Of a stretch of 43,779 bases of DNA, positions 8,161-15,933 are shown one piece after another (position 1 is the first letter of the stretch; each line of letters opens with the position of its first letter). Location of the stretch: NCBI GenBank assembly GCA_016283275.1, contig JAEEMP010000100.1:1-43779 (forward strand), in the 5' to 3' direction. Source of the stretch: Lachnospiraceae bacterium (lineage in GTDB: Bacteria; Bacillota; Clostridia; Lachnospirales; Lachnospiraceae). Below the pieces are notes generated by a model, which saw only the letters and a program-made list of their open reading frames with translations, searched no databases and was not told the origin of the DNA. A program made the translations under genes and the position numbers.

Positions 8161-8931
8161 TTATTCTCCTAAATACGCGGTGATTACTTCGGGGTTGTTT
8201 AAAACCTCGGCTGTGTTTCCTTCAGCCAGTATACGGCCGAAGTTAAGTACCGTAAGGCGCTCGCAGATACCGGATACAAGTTTCATGTCATGCTCTATCA
8301 AAAGAATGGTCATATCGAATTCTTTTCTGATAAACGATATCGTATCCATGAGCTCTTTGGTCTCGTTGGGGTTCATGCCTGCAGCGGGCTCATCAAGGAG
8401 CAGAAGCTTGGGATTGGTGGCCAGAGCTCTTGCGATCTCAAGTTTTCGCTGCTTGCCGTACGGAAGCTGCGAAGCTTTAAGCTTTGCAGAACTATCAAGA
8501 TCAAAAACCTTTAAAAGCGAATATGCTTTTTCATCCATTTCCTTTTCGACCCTGTAATATTTGGGAAGTCTGAAAACAGATGCTATCGTTGAATATTCAT
8601 AGAGGTTGTGAAGACCGACCTTTACGTTATCGAGTACCGAAAGATCCTTAAAAAGTCTTATATTCTGGAAGGTTCTTGCGATACCTGCCTTGTTGATCTC
8701 TATCGTGCTCTTGCCGGTGATGTCTTTACCGTCAAGCTTTATGATACCTTCATCGGGTTTGTAAACTCCGGTAAGCAGATTAAACGCCGTGGTCTTGCCT
8801 GCGCCGTTTGGACCGATAAGACCGTAGAGTTCGCCTTTATCGATGGTAACGTTAAAATCGTCGACGGCTCTTAAGCCGCCAAAGGAGATGGATAAGTTGT
8901 TGACTTCAAGTACATGATTGTTATCTTTCAT
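8161..8931 (-). CDS. livG: Branched-chain amino acid ABC transporter ATPase LivG
   Basis: 256 residues from the ATG at 8931, chosen because AAGGAGG lies 8 nt upstream; GTG codons at 8940 and 8934 are in frame but closer to the RBS. Walker A GPNGAGKTT, Walker B LLLLDEPAAGMNP and LLIEHDMKLV are the LivG-type hallmarks. The signature region reads LPYGKQRKLE, the usual LivG variant of LSGGQ. The gene overlaps the 3' end of livM by 11 nt, so translation is likely coupled. Confidence 0.94.
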   Translation of the reverse strand: MKDNNHVLEVNNLSISFGGLRAVDDFNVTIDKGELYGLIGPNGAGKTTAFNLLTGVYKPDEGIIKLDGKDITGKSTIEINKAGIARTFQNIRLFKDLSVLDNVKVGLHNLYEYSTIASVFRLPKYYRVEKEMDEKAYSLLKVFDLDSSAKLKASQLPYGKQRKLEIARALATNPKLLLLDEPAAGMNPNETKELMDTISFIRKEFDMTILLIEHDMKLVSGICERLTVLNFGRILAEGNTAEVLNNPEVITAYLGE

Positions 8932-10018
8932 CACTTGCACCTCCTTCTTTTTCCGTTACGGTCACTTTCTTTTTCTTCCAAAACATCAGTTTGTCAAGAA
9001 GCCTGTCTCTGAATGCCTGCGCTTTGGGAGCCCAGTTAAATAACATCATTGCGATGAGCACTATGGCATATATGAGCATACGGTAGTTTGAAAGGCCTCT
9101 TAAAAGTTCGGGAAGCAGTGTAAGTATCACTGCGGAAATAATGGAACCTCTTATATTTCCTATACCGCCGAGTACCACGAATACCAGTATCATGATGGAC
9201 ATGTTGTATCCGAAGTTTTTGGGTGTGGCCATAAGCGAACTTAAGTTGTGGGAGTAGAGCACTCCGGCAACGCCTGCCAATGCTGCTGAAAGCGCAAAGG
9301 CGAGGAGTTTGTATTTTGTGATATTGATACCTACGGACTCTGCGGCGATAACGTTATCACGGATAGACATGATAGCACGTCCGTCACGGCTCTTTATAAG
9401 ATTTAATACTATAAAGAGAGTGATAAGGATAAGGATCACACCGATGGTAAATGTGGAATTTTTGGGAGTACCCGTTATACCCTGAGCACCGTTTATTATA
9501 ACGTCACCTTCAGGCTCAAGATTTAAGGCTACGGCATCCTTCATCGAGAAGTGGAGTCCCTTTGAATCTTTTCCTATATAGAGAACGTTTATCACGTTTT
9601 TGATGATCTCGCCGAAAGCAAGCGTAACTATCGCAAGATAATCGCCCTTTAAGCGAAGAACGGGCATGCCGATCAAAAATCCTATGAGACCTGCGGCTAT
9701 AAAGCCTATGACGATCGCAAGTGTAAATCGGATCCAGGTCACGGTTATAACGTTCATGGTGATCTTTGAAAAGAACGCCGATGTAAATGCTCCAACGCAC
9801 ATAAAGCCTGCGTGGCCAAGGCTCAATTCGCCGAGTATTCCGACTGTTAAGTTAAGAGATACGGCTAAGATCACGTAAGCGCATAAGGGTACCAAAAGTC
9901 CCTGCATAAGGCTTGAAATAAGGCCTGCCTTTATGAGTATCTCCATTACCGCATAAGCAACGACCACGATACCGTAGGTTATGAGGTTGTCTTTGTTCTT
10001 ACTTACAAATGTTTTCAT
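8921..10018 (-). CDS. livM: Branched-chain amino acid ABC transporter permease LivM
   Basis: 365-residue integral membrane protein with about eight to ten hydrophobic segments. Family motifs include LTVGILGELSLGHAGFMCVG in the N-terminal third and RDNVIAAESVGINITKYKL, the EAA-type cytoplasmic loop that docks the ATPases. The C-terminus is a short Lys-rich cytosolic tail. Start has AAGGAGG 5 nt upstream. It lies 11 nt after livH and overlaps livG. Confidence 0.94.
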   Translation of the reverse strand: MKTFVSKNKDNLITYGIVVVAYAVMEILIKAGLISSLMQGLLVPLCAYVILAVSLNLTVGILGELSLGHAGFMCVGAFTSAFFSKITMNVITVTWIRFTLAIVIGFIAAGLIGFLIGMPVLRLKGDYLAIVTLAFGEIIKNVINVLYIGKDSKGLHFSMKDAVALNLEPEGDVIINGAQGITGTPKNSTFTIGVILILITLFIVLNLIKSRDGRAIMSIRDNVIAAESVGINITKYKLLAFALSAALAGVAGVLYSHNLSSLMATPKNFGYNMSIMILVFVVLGGIGNIRGSIISAVILTLLPELLRGLSNYRMLIYAIVLIAMMLFNWAPKAQAFRDRLLDKLMFWKKKKVTVTEKEGGASDER

Positions 10019-10029
10019 CCGACACCTCC

Positions 10030-10914
10030 TTAAACCTTTTCCTGTATCTTCTTACCGAGTATTCCCGTGGGCTTGACCAGAAGAACGATGATAAGCACTA
10101 AGAACACAATGGCATCCGATAACTGCGATGATATGTATGCTTTAGAGAATATTTCTATAATGCCTAAGATAATGCCGCCTATAAAAGCTCCGGGAATGGA
10201 ACCGATGCCACCGAATACCGCAGCCACGAAAGCTTTGATACCGGGCATAGAACCCGTATAAGGAGTAAGAGCGGGATAAGCCGAGCAAAGAAGCATACCG
10301 GCAACTGCAGCAAGTGCCGAGCCGATGGCAAACGTAAGAGATATCGTACCGTTTACGTTTATTCCCATAAGCTGTGCCGCGCCCTTATCTTCCGATACCG
10401 CAAGCATTGCCTGACCGGCCTTTGTCTTGTTAACAAAAAGCGTAAGGACGATCATTATGACTATACAGCATGATATTGTGACTATGGTCTCGCCCGTGAT
10501 CGTAAGACCGCCGTCTGCAAGCTTTAAGGGAGCCATGCTTACAACCGATGAAAACGATTTTGTGTTGGCGCCGAAGATCAAAAGAGCCACATTCTGTAAA
10601 AGGTAACTTACACCGATCGCGGTGATGAGGACCGCGAGCGATGAAGAGGCCTGTCTTAAGGGTCTGTATGCAACAGCCTCTATCGTGATACCGAGTACCG
10701 TACAAAGTATTATCGATACAAGCATTCCGAGCCACGTGGGAAGACTTAAGGTACTTACTATCGTAAATACCGCATAGCTTCCGAACATTATTACATCGCC
10801 GTGGGCAAAGTTGAGCATTTTGGCAATTCCGTAGACCATCGTATAGCCCAAAGCGATTATGGCGTATACGGAGCCTAAGCTTATGCCGTTGATGAGATAA
10901 GAAATAAAACTCAT
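10030..10914 (-). CDS. livH: Branched-chain amino acid ABC transporter permease LivH
   Basis: 294-residue membrane permease. The N-terminal GSVYAIIALGYTMVYGIAKM followed by NFAHGDVIMFGSY is the LivH signature, and AAQLMGINVNGTISLTFAIG is the ATPase-contact loop. It pairs with LivM to form the channel. It is the first gene of the livHMGF block and has its own putative extended -10 upstream, as well as possible readthrough from livJ. Confidence 0.95.
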   Translation of the reverse strand: MSFISYLINGISLGSVYAIIALGYTMVYGIAKMLNFAHGDVIMFGSYAVFTIVSTLSLPTWLGMLVSIILCTVLGITIEAVAYRPLRQASSSLAVLITAIGVSYLLQNVALLIFGANTKSFSSVVSMAPLKLADGGLTITGETIVTISCCIVIMIVLTLFVNKTKAGQAMLAVSEDKGAAQLMGINVNGTISLTFAIGSALAAVAGMLLCSAYPALTPYTGSMPGIKAFVAAVFGGIGSIPGAFIGGIILGIIEIFSKAYISSQLSDAIVFLVLIIVLLVKPTGILGKKIQEKV

Positions 10915-10959
10915 AAGGGATTCCTTCTTTTACTGATTATCATATAAAACAACTTAGAT

Positions 10960-10968
10960 ATTATAGCA
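10960..10968 (-). promoter_or_regulatory. Putative extended -10 promoter for livHMGF
   Basis: On the minus strand TGCTATAAT lies 46 nt ahead of the livH start, an extended -10. No good -35 is visible. It would let the membrane and ATPase subunits be expressed separately from the abundant binding protein. Confidence 0.45.
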
Positions 10969-11000
10969 TATAAAATCCGATCATGGGGCATATCTTGTTT

Positions 11001-11033
11001 AAAACAAAACGGGGACGCGTATTTCGCGTCCCC
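11001..11033 (-). terminator. Terminator between livJ and livH
   Basis: GGGGACGCG/CGCGTCCCC (11011-11019 with 11025-11033), loop of 5, followed on the minus strand by GTTTTGTTTT. It would end most livJ transcripts, a common way to make more binding protein than permease. Confidence 0.85.
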
Positions 11034-11050
11034 GAAATATATGCGGAAGA

Positions 11051-12208
11051 TTAATCCTGGATAAGAGCGTAATTGCCGTCCTTGATCTCCATAGCCTTGG
11101 GAGCCTTGTTGACTGCACCGTCAGCGGTCCATGTCATTGCGGCACCGGTAAGACCGTCAACCGAAAGCTGGGTCATAGCACCCTTAAGTGCATCACCGAG
11201 TTCGGAAACGCTCATCGAAGGCTTTGCGCCTGATTTTTCGATAGCAGCCTTGATGATGTATACGGCATCGTAAGCATCTGCTGCAAACTGGTTCGGGGTA
11301 TCGCCGTATGCTGCCTGATAATCCGCAACAAACTTCTGGGTCTTTTCGTCTTTTGCATCTGCTGCGAAAGGAGTAAGAAGCATAACGCCTTCGGCAAGAG
11401 ATGTATCGAAGTTCTCAACGCCAAGTATACCGTCAAGACCGTCGCATCCGAAGAACTTGAAGTTATAACCTGCGGAAGCGGCCTGTGTAAGTATGAGAGA
11501 AGCTTCTGTGTAGTAAATGGGAAGGAACACAAGCTCTGCACCGTTGTCGGCTGCCTTCTGAAGCTGTACGGAGAAGTCTGTCTTTGAATCGGCCGTGAAA
11601 GCTTCTGCGGATACGATATCGAAAGGCTGATTTGCTGCTTCCTGAGCGAACTTTGTGTAAATACCCGAAGAGTACACATCGGAACTGTCATAGATAACTG
11701 CTACCTTGCTTGCAACATTGTTCTGGCCGATGTAAGCTGCGGCACCGATACCCTGGTTGGGGTCTGTAAAGCAAACCTGGAATACGTTATCGTTTGCGAT
11801 ACAGTCAACCGATGAACCCGAAGGTGTGATCTGGAACATGTTGTCGTTAACGGATTCAGCGGCAACGGCAACACAGCATCCGGAAGTGGTGGGGCCCACA
11901 AGAATGTTCATACCCCAGTCCTTTAATGCGTTGTATGCGTTGACTGACTTTTCGTTGTCAAGCTCATCGTCCTGGAAATTGTACTCGATCTGTACGCCGT
12001 TGATACCGCCTGCAGCGTTGATCTCTTTAATAGCGAGATCGGCACCGTTCTTAACTGCGGTTCCGTAAATTGCAGCACCGCCCGTGGTGGGTCCGATACC
12101 GCCGATCTTAAATGTGTTTGCTCCGGCTGCCGCGCCGCAGCCGGTAAAGGATGCAACTACCATGGCGAGCGAAAGAGCAAGCGCTGTTAACTTTGTAAAC
12201 TTTTTCAT
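11051..12208 (-). CDS. livJ: Branched-chain amino acid ABC transporter substrate-binding lipoprotein
   Basis: 385 residues from the ATG at 12208, 7 nt after AGGAGG; an adjacent ATG at 12211 has only 4 nt spacing. The frame stays open further upstream but that part overlaps the promoter. An N-terminal lipoprotein signal ends in the lipobox FTGC, followed by a flexible Ala/Gly stretch. The mature part is a type I periplasmic-binding fold: KIGGIGPTTGGAAIYG, a VGPTTSGCCVAVA ligand-loop region and QFAADAYDAVYII. It captures branched-chain or related amino acids outside the membrane for LivHMGF. True specificity cannot be read from sequence. Confidence 0.94.
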   Translation of the reverse strand: MKKFTKLTALALSLAMVVASFTGCGAAAGANTFKIGGIGPTTGGAAIYGTAVKNGADLAIKEINAAGGINGVQIEYNFQDDELDNEKSVNAYNALKDWGMNILVGPTTSGCCVAVAAESVNDNMFQITPSGSSVDCIANDNVFQVCFTDPNQGIGAAAYIGQNNVASKVAVIYDSSDVYSSGIYTKFAQEAANQPFDIVSAEAFTADSKTDFSVQLQKAADNGAELVFLPIYYTEASLILTQAASAGYNFKFFGCDGLDGILGVENFDTSLAEGVMLLTPFAADAKDEKTQKFVADYQAAYGDTPNQFAADAYDAVYIIKAAIEKSGAKPSMSVSELGDALKGAMTQLSVDGLTGAAMTWTADGAVNKAPKAMEIKDGNYALIQD

Positions 12209-12242
12209 CATATTTCCTCCTGTAAATCTTTTATAGTTTGAA

Positions 12243-12271
12243 ATATTAAGTCTGCAGGCCTTTATTGTCAA
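12243..12271 (-). promoter_or_regulatory. Sigma-A promoter of livJ
   Basis: On the minus strand: TTGACA (12271-12266), 17-nt spacer, TAATAT (12248-12243). Near-consensus, with the start codon 35 nt downstream of the -10. It also rules out the upstream-extended livJ frame. Confidence 0.85.
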
Positions 12272-12395
12272 TGCAAATACTTACCACTTTAATTCGATAA
12301 AGTTTTAAGTTTCTTGGCATATTGCACAAAAATTCGCGGACATATGTACGCATAGCACGGACACATACCGTATTCGGCTGTTTCAAACATTAAGT

Positions 12396-12424
12396 TTGAC
12401 CAATCAAAGCCTTTTCTTTATAAT
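12396..12424 (+). promoter_or_regulatory. Sigma-A promoter of the NYN/OST-HTH gene
   Basis: TTGACC (12396-12401), exactly 17 nt, TATAAT (12419-12424); GGAGG at 12441-12445 and ATG at 12451. The rest of the 240-nt divergent spacer between the livJ and NYN starts shows nothing else that I recognise. Confidence 0.85.
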
Positions 12425-12450
12425 CAAGTCAGTAATATTCGGAGGTACAT

Positions 12451-13410
12451 ATGGATAAGGATAACGGCAGGGTGTTTGCCCTTTTGATCGATGCGGATAA
12501 CGTATCGCCCAAGTATTTGAGCGCTATTATAGAAGAAATGACCACAAAGTACGGCAGCCTTTCATACAGAAGGATCTACGGAGATTTTACCGAGACCCGT
12601 AAGAAAGCGTGGAAAGAGGTGTTAAGGGACAATTCCCTGACTCCGGTCCAGCAGTATGAAAATACCGTCGGCAAGAATTCATCGGATTCCGCTCTCATAA
12701 TAGATGCAATGGATATCCTGTATACGGGAAAGGTCGACGGATTTTGCATAGTATCGAGCGACGGAGATTTTACCCGTCTTGCAAGCCGACTTCGCGAATC
12801 ACAGATGTATGTGGTCGTGATGGGCGAGGAGAAGACGCCGAGATCCATAAGAATGGCATGCGATAAGTTCATAACGCTTGAGAACCTTATAGAGAGCGAC
12901 GACGATGAGCCCAAGAAAGGTTCTTCAGGTAAAAAGGATTCAAGAAAACGCCAGCAGGTACTTGACCGTAAGTTTGTGATAAGTCTCATGACCGATATCA
13001 TCAACGACAATGACAATAACGGCCGTGCCACGCACTTAGGCGAGCTGGGCAGCAAGATCGATGCAAGATATCCCGACTTTGATACGCGAGATTACGGATA
13101 CAGCACACTTTCAAAGATGGTCGAGGAGACCGAAGGTTTTGAACTTTCCAAAAAGGGAACGGCCTATTACGTTGCACTCGCCACTACCCACAGGAAGGGC
13201 GATGTATATGCATTTGCAAGGGATATCATACTTAAGAACGGCGCAAACGGTATGAACATAAGTGAGTTGAGCAACCGTATCCATGCCAATTATCCGGCAT
13301 TCTCACCCAAGGCTTACGGATATTCCCAGTTTCATAAGTTTGTAAGTTCCATACCCGGAGCTCATTTATATTCTGAAGAAAACGGAAAACGTGTTGTTAT
13401 CGAGGAGTAG
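12451..13410 (+). CDS. NYN-domain protein with two OST-HTH/LOTUS domains
   Basis: 319 residues. The N-terminal NYN (PIN-like) nuclease domain spans about 8-150 and keeps acidic residues at D14/D16 (LIDADN), D79, D85 and D104/D106 (SSDGDF), consistent with metal-dependent RNase activity as in the LabA/MARF1 group. A charged Lys/Ser linker (about 153-167) leads to two OST-HTH/LOTUS-like modules (about 168-240 and 247-319). Each contains a YPxF...YGYS motif: ARYPDFDTRDYGYSTL and ANYPAFSPKAYGYSQF. LOTUS domains bind RNA, so an RNA-decay role is inferred. It has its own strong promoter, and YhhN follows after 6 nt. Confidence 0.9.
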   Translation: MDKDNGRVFALLIDADNVSPKYLSAIIEEMTTKYGSLSYRRIYGDFTETRKKAWKEVLRDNSLTPVQQYENTVGKNSSDSALIIDAMDILYTGKVDGFCIVSSDGDFTRLASRLRESQMYVVVMGEEKTPRSIRMACDKFITLENLIESDDDEPKKGSSGKKDSRKRQQVLDRKFVISLMTDIINDNDNNGRATHLGELGSKIDARYPDFDTRDYGYSTLSKMVEETEGFELSKKGTAYYVALATTHRKGDVYAFARDIILKNGANGMNISELSNRIHANYPAFSPKAYGYSQFHKFVSSIPGAHLYSEENGKRVVIEE

Positions 13411-13416
13411 AAGAAA

Positions 13417-14085
13417 ATGTCTCTTACGGTTAAGATCGTTATCTTAATACTTTATGCGGTATGTATTCTTTTTTGTACTCCGATGTACACAAAAAAGAAA
13501 TACGATCATTCCGCAAGAACGAACAAGCTCATATGGAAGGGCATCACGATATCGATACCCACACTTACGCTCATTGTAACGTCTTTGGTACATGCGATAA
13601 AAGGTACGGCGACCCCTTTTCTTATCATAATGACGTTCGGGATGATCCTTTGTGCATTCGCAGACATTATATTGGAGATAAAGTTTTTAAGAGGCGGCGT
13701 TCTTTTCCTTTTGGGACATCTTGTGTATGTGATGGGAATGTTAAATTATCTTAAGAAGATAACATCGGTCACGATAATAGTGTATCTTTTGCTTGCCGTA
13801 CTCGGTACGATAATGACTGTCGATTCTTTGGGCAAAAAATACAGATACCCTCTTATTGCATATAATATAGTAATAAGCGGAACGTTTGCCATGGGTGTTA
13901 CGCTTATAACAACAAACAGCATAAATAATATCCTTCCCGGAATGGGGGTATGTTTTCTGGTTATTTCCGACTGGCTTCTTGCGAGAAACAAGATAGCCGG
14001 AAGTAATTTTATCCGTTCCCTTATTTCGCTCTTATTTTATTTCGGCGGTCAGGTTCTGGTATCGTCTCTTGTGTTTTTTATATAA
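13417..14085 (+). CDS. YhhN/TMEM86-family membrane protein (lysoplasmalogenase-like)
   Basis: 222 residues with about seven to eight membrane helices. The YhhN signature is visible in the ILCAFADIILEIKFLRGG segment and the following LFLLGHLVYVMG, with the conserved acidic and His positions (D in ADI, H in GHL). Family members cleave the vinyl-ether bond of lysoplasmalogens. Plasmalogens occur in anaerobic Clostridia, so the activity is plausible, but many bacterial members are uncharacterised. The gene starts 6 nt after the NYN gene, with GAGGAG 9 nt upstream. Confidence 0.82.
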   Translation: MSLTVKIVILILYAVCILFCTPMYTKKKYDHSARTNKLIWKGITISIPTLTLIVTSLVHAIKGTATPFLIIMTFGMILCAFADIILEIKFLRGGVLFLLGHLVYVMGMLNYLKKITSVTIIVYLLLAVLGTIMTVDSLGKKYRYPLIAYNIVISGTFAMGVTLITTNSINNILPGMGVCFLVISDWLLARNKIAGSNFIRSLISLLFYFGGQVLVSSLVFFI

Positions 14086-14127
14086 AAGCATCCCGTATAT
14101 ACGCCATAAATATAGTCAAATTTCTTG

Positions 14128-14156
14128 TTGCGTAAGATAAAAACCCGTGCTACAAT
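14128..14156 (+). promoter_or_regulatory. Promoter of the ACT-hom-lysC cluster
   Basis: TTGCGT (14128-14133), 17 nt, TACAAT (14151-14156) with an extended -10 TG at 14148-14149. I find no T-box or riboswitch in the roughly 50-nt leader. Confidence 0.7.
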
Positions 14157-14209
14157 TCTTTGGACAACGGACAAGTGTACGCGTGCAAAACACACGGAAA
14201 GGAGACTGT

Positions 14210-14650
14210 ATGGTGGAGACAGAATATTATGTGGTCAAGAAAAAAGCTTTGCCTGAAGTCTTGCTCAATGTGGTAGAGGCAAAGCGTCTTCTGGAGACCA
14301 GAAAAGCCGCAACCATTCAGGATGCGGTGGATGCTGTGGGGATAAGCCGTTCTTCATTTTATAAATACAAGGATGACATCACACAGTTTCATGACAATTC
14401 CCAGGGCACGACAATTACGATCACGTTTCAAATGGATGACGAACCGGGGCTTCTTTCGGATGTTCTTAAGATCATAGCCGAGCACGGTGCCAACATCCTT
14501 ACTATCCATCAGTCGATCCCGATCAACGGGACGGCTTCTTTGTCGTTGAGTATCCAGATACTTGAGACCACTCAGGATGTCGATCTTATGGTCCGCATGA
14601 TGGAAAAGCAGCGCGGCGTTCACGACGTACAGCTTATCGCAAAAGAATAA
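14210..14650 (+). CDS. UPF0735 ACT-domain protein (PheB-like)
   Basis: 146 residues from the ATG at 14210 (AAAGGAG 5 nt upstream); an upstream in-frame start at 14147 would overlap the promoter. An N-terminal helix-turn-helix-like segment (about 22-55, DAVDAVGISRSSFYKYKDDI) precedes a C-terminal ACT domain (about 68-143, TITFQMDDEPGLLSDVLKII). ACT domains bind amino acids. It sits directly ahead of homoserine dehydrogenase, whose C-terminal ACT region looks short, so it may sense threonine or a related amino acid for this branch. That is inference. Confidence 0.88.
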   Translation: MVETEYYVVKKKALPEVLLNVVEAKRLLETRKAATIQDAVDAVGISRSSFYKYKDDITQFHDNSQGTTITITFQMDDEPGLLSDVLKIIAEHGANILTIHQSIPINGTASLSLSIQILETTQDVDLMVRMMEKQRGVHDVQLIAKE

Positions 14651-14684
14651 GCCGGGTCCGTTACCATATTTTAAGGAGAGAGAA

Positions 14685-15890
14685 ATGATAGAAGCAGCAG
14701 TGTTCGGCTACGGAACGGTCGGTTCCGGTACCGTAGAAGTTATTATGGACAATAATGACGTTATATCGAAGCGCATCGGCGATAAGATCAACGTTAAGGC
14801 AATCCTGGATCTTCGTGATTTTCCCGGAGATAAGTACGAATCCAGAGTGGTTCACGATGTAAATGTAATAATAGACGATCCCGAAATATCGATCATATGC
14901 GAGACCATGGGCGGCGTCGGTGCGGCATACAAATTTACAAAGATGGCACTTGAAGCAGGCAAAAGCGTATGTACTTCCAATAAGGAGCTTGTGGCGCTTC
15001 ACGGCCCCGAACTCATCGAGCTTGCAAAAGAACACAACTGCAGTTATAAATTCGAAGCAAGCGTCGGCGGCGGCATCCCGATCATAAGGCCTTTAGAGAA
15101 TGCACTCACGGCCGATGTGATCCTTTCGGTATGCGGTATAGTAAACGGTACCACGAACTATATGCTCACCAAAATGGAAAAAGAGGGTGCGGAGTTTGAC
15201 GATGTATTAAAAGAAGCTCAGGCAAACGGTTATGCCGAGGCCGATCCCACTGCGGACATCGAGGGACATGATGCGAGAAGAAAGATCGCGATCCTTGCTT
15301 CTTTAGTATTCGGGAAGACGATTGAGTCCGAAGATATCCCGACGGAAGGCATTACAAAGATTTCCGCGAGAGATATGAAATATGCAAAGCAGCTTTCAAG
15401 AAAGATAAAGCTTTTGGCCAGATATGAAAGCTCAAATAACAAACGTTATGCAATGGTAGCTCCGTTCCTTCTTACAAATGAAGATCCGCTTTATAATGTT
15501 GATGATGTGTTCAATGCCATAAAGGTCACCGGCAATATGCTAGGAGAGGCCATGTTCTACGGACGCGGCGCAGGAAAGCTTGCCACCGCAAGCGCTGTCG
15601 TGGGCGATGTGGTGGAATGTGCGAAGAACCTTGGAAAACATATACCCTGCGACTGGTCTTCGGAAGTCGTAACACTTACCGATATGGAAAACTCAGAGCG
15701 TAAGTTCTTTGTGCGTGTCGGTGCGGAAACAGCTTCCGAGGCAAAAGAACTTTTCCCCGTGGAGGAAGAGGTCAAAGTCGGATTTTACGATGAGTTTTCT
15801 TTTGTCACAAAGGTTATGACCGAAAAAGCATTTAAGGAAGCAAAAGAAAAGATGGGTGCGGGTCTGATCAACTATATCCGCATGGAGTAA
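14685..15890 (+). CDS. hom: Homoserine dehydrogenase
   Basis: 401 residues. Catalyses NAD(P)H-dependent reduction of aspartate semialdehyde to homoserine, the branch point to threonine and methionine. The Rossmann motif is FGYGTVGSGTVEVI (about 6-19), the substrate-site motif GIVNGTTNYMLTKM (about 153-166) and the catalytic segment ADPTADIEGHDARRKIAILA. The C-terminal part after residue 335 is short for an ACT domain (families with a full one run near 430 residues). The RBS is AAGGAG. It lies 34 nt after the ACT protein and 43 nt before aspartate kinase. Confidence 0.95.
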   Translation: MIEAAVFGYGTVGSGTVEVIMDNNDVISKRIGDKINVKAILDLRDFPGDKYESRVVHDVNVIIDDPEISIICETMGGVGAAYKFTKMALEAGKSVCTSNKELVALHGPELIELAKEHNCSYKFEASVGGGIPIIRPLENALTADVILSVCGIVNGTTNYMLTKMEKEGAEFDDVLKEAQANGYAEADPTADIEGHDARRKIAILASLVFGKTIESEDIPTEGITKISARDMKYAKQLSRKIKLLARYESSNNKRYAMVAPFLLTNEDPLYNVDDVFNAIKVTGNMLGEAMFYGRGAGKLATASAVVGDVVECAKNLGKHIPCDWSSEVVTLTDMENSERKFFVRVGAETASEAKELFPVEEEVKVGFYDEFSFVTKVMTEKAFKEAKEKMGAGLINYIRME

Positions 15891-15933
15891 AAAAGAAATA
15901 TCAAAAGTATTAAACAGACAGGTGGTTAAATAA

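Noticed and set aside
12209-12271. Upstream-extended start for livJ at 12271
   Set aside because: It would begin on the -35 box of the livJ promoter; the lipoprotein signal and AGGAGG support 12208.
14086-14209. T-box or amino acid riboswitch ahead of the ACT-hom-lysC cluster
   Set aside because: The leader after the promoter is only about 50 nt and shows no terminator/antiterminator pair or T-box sequence.
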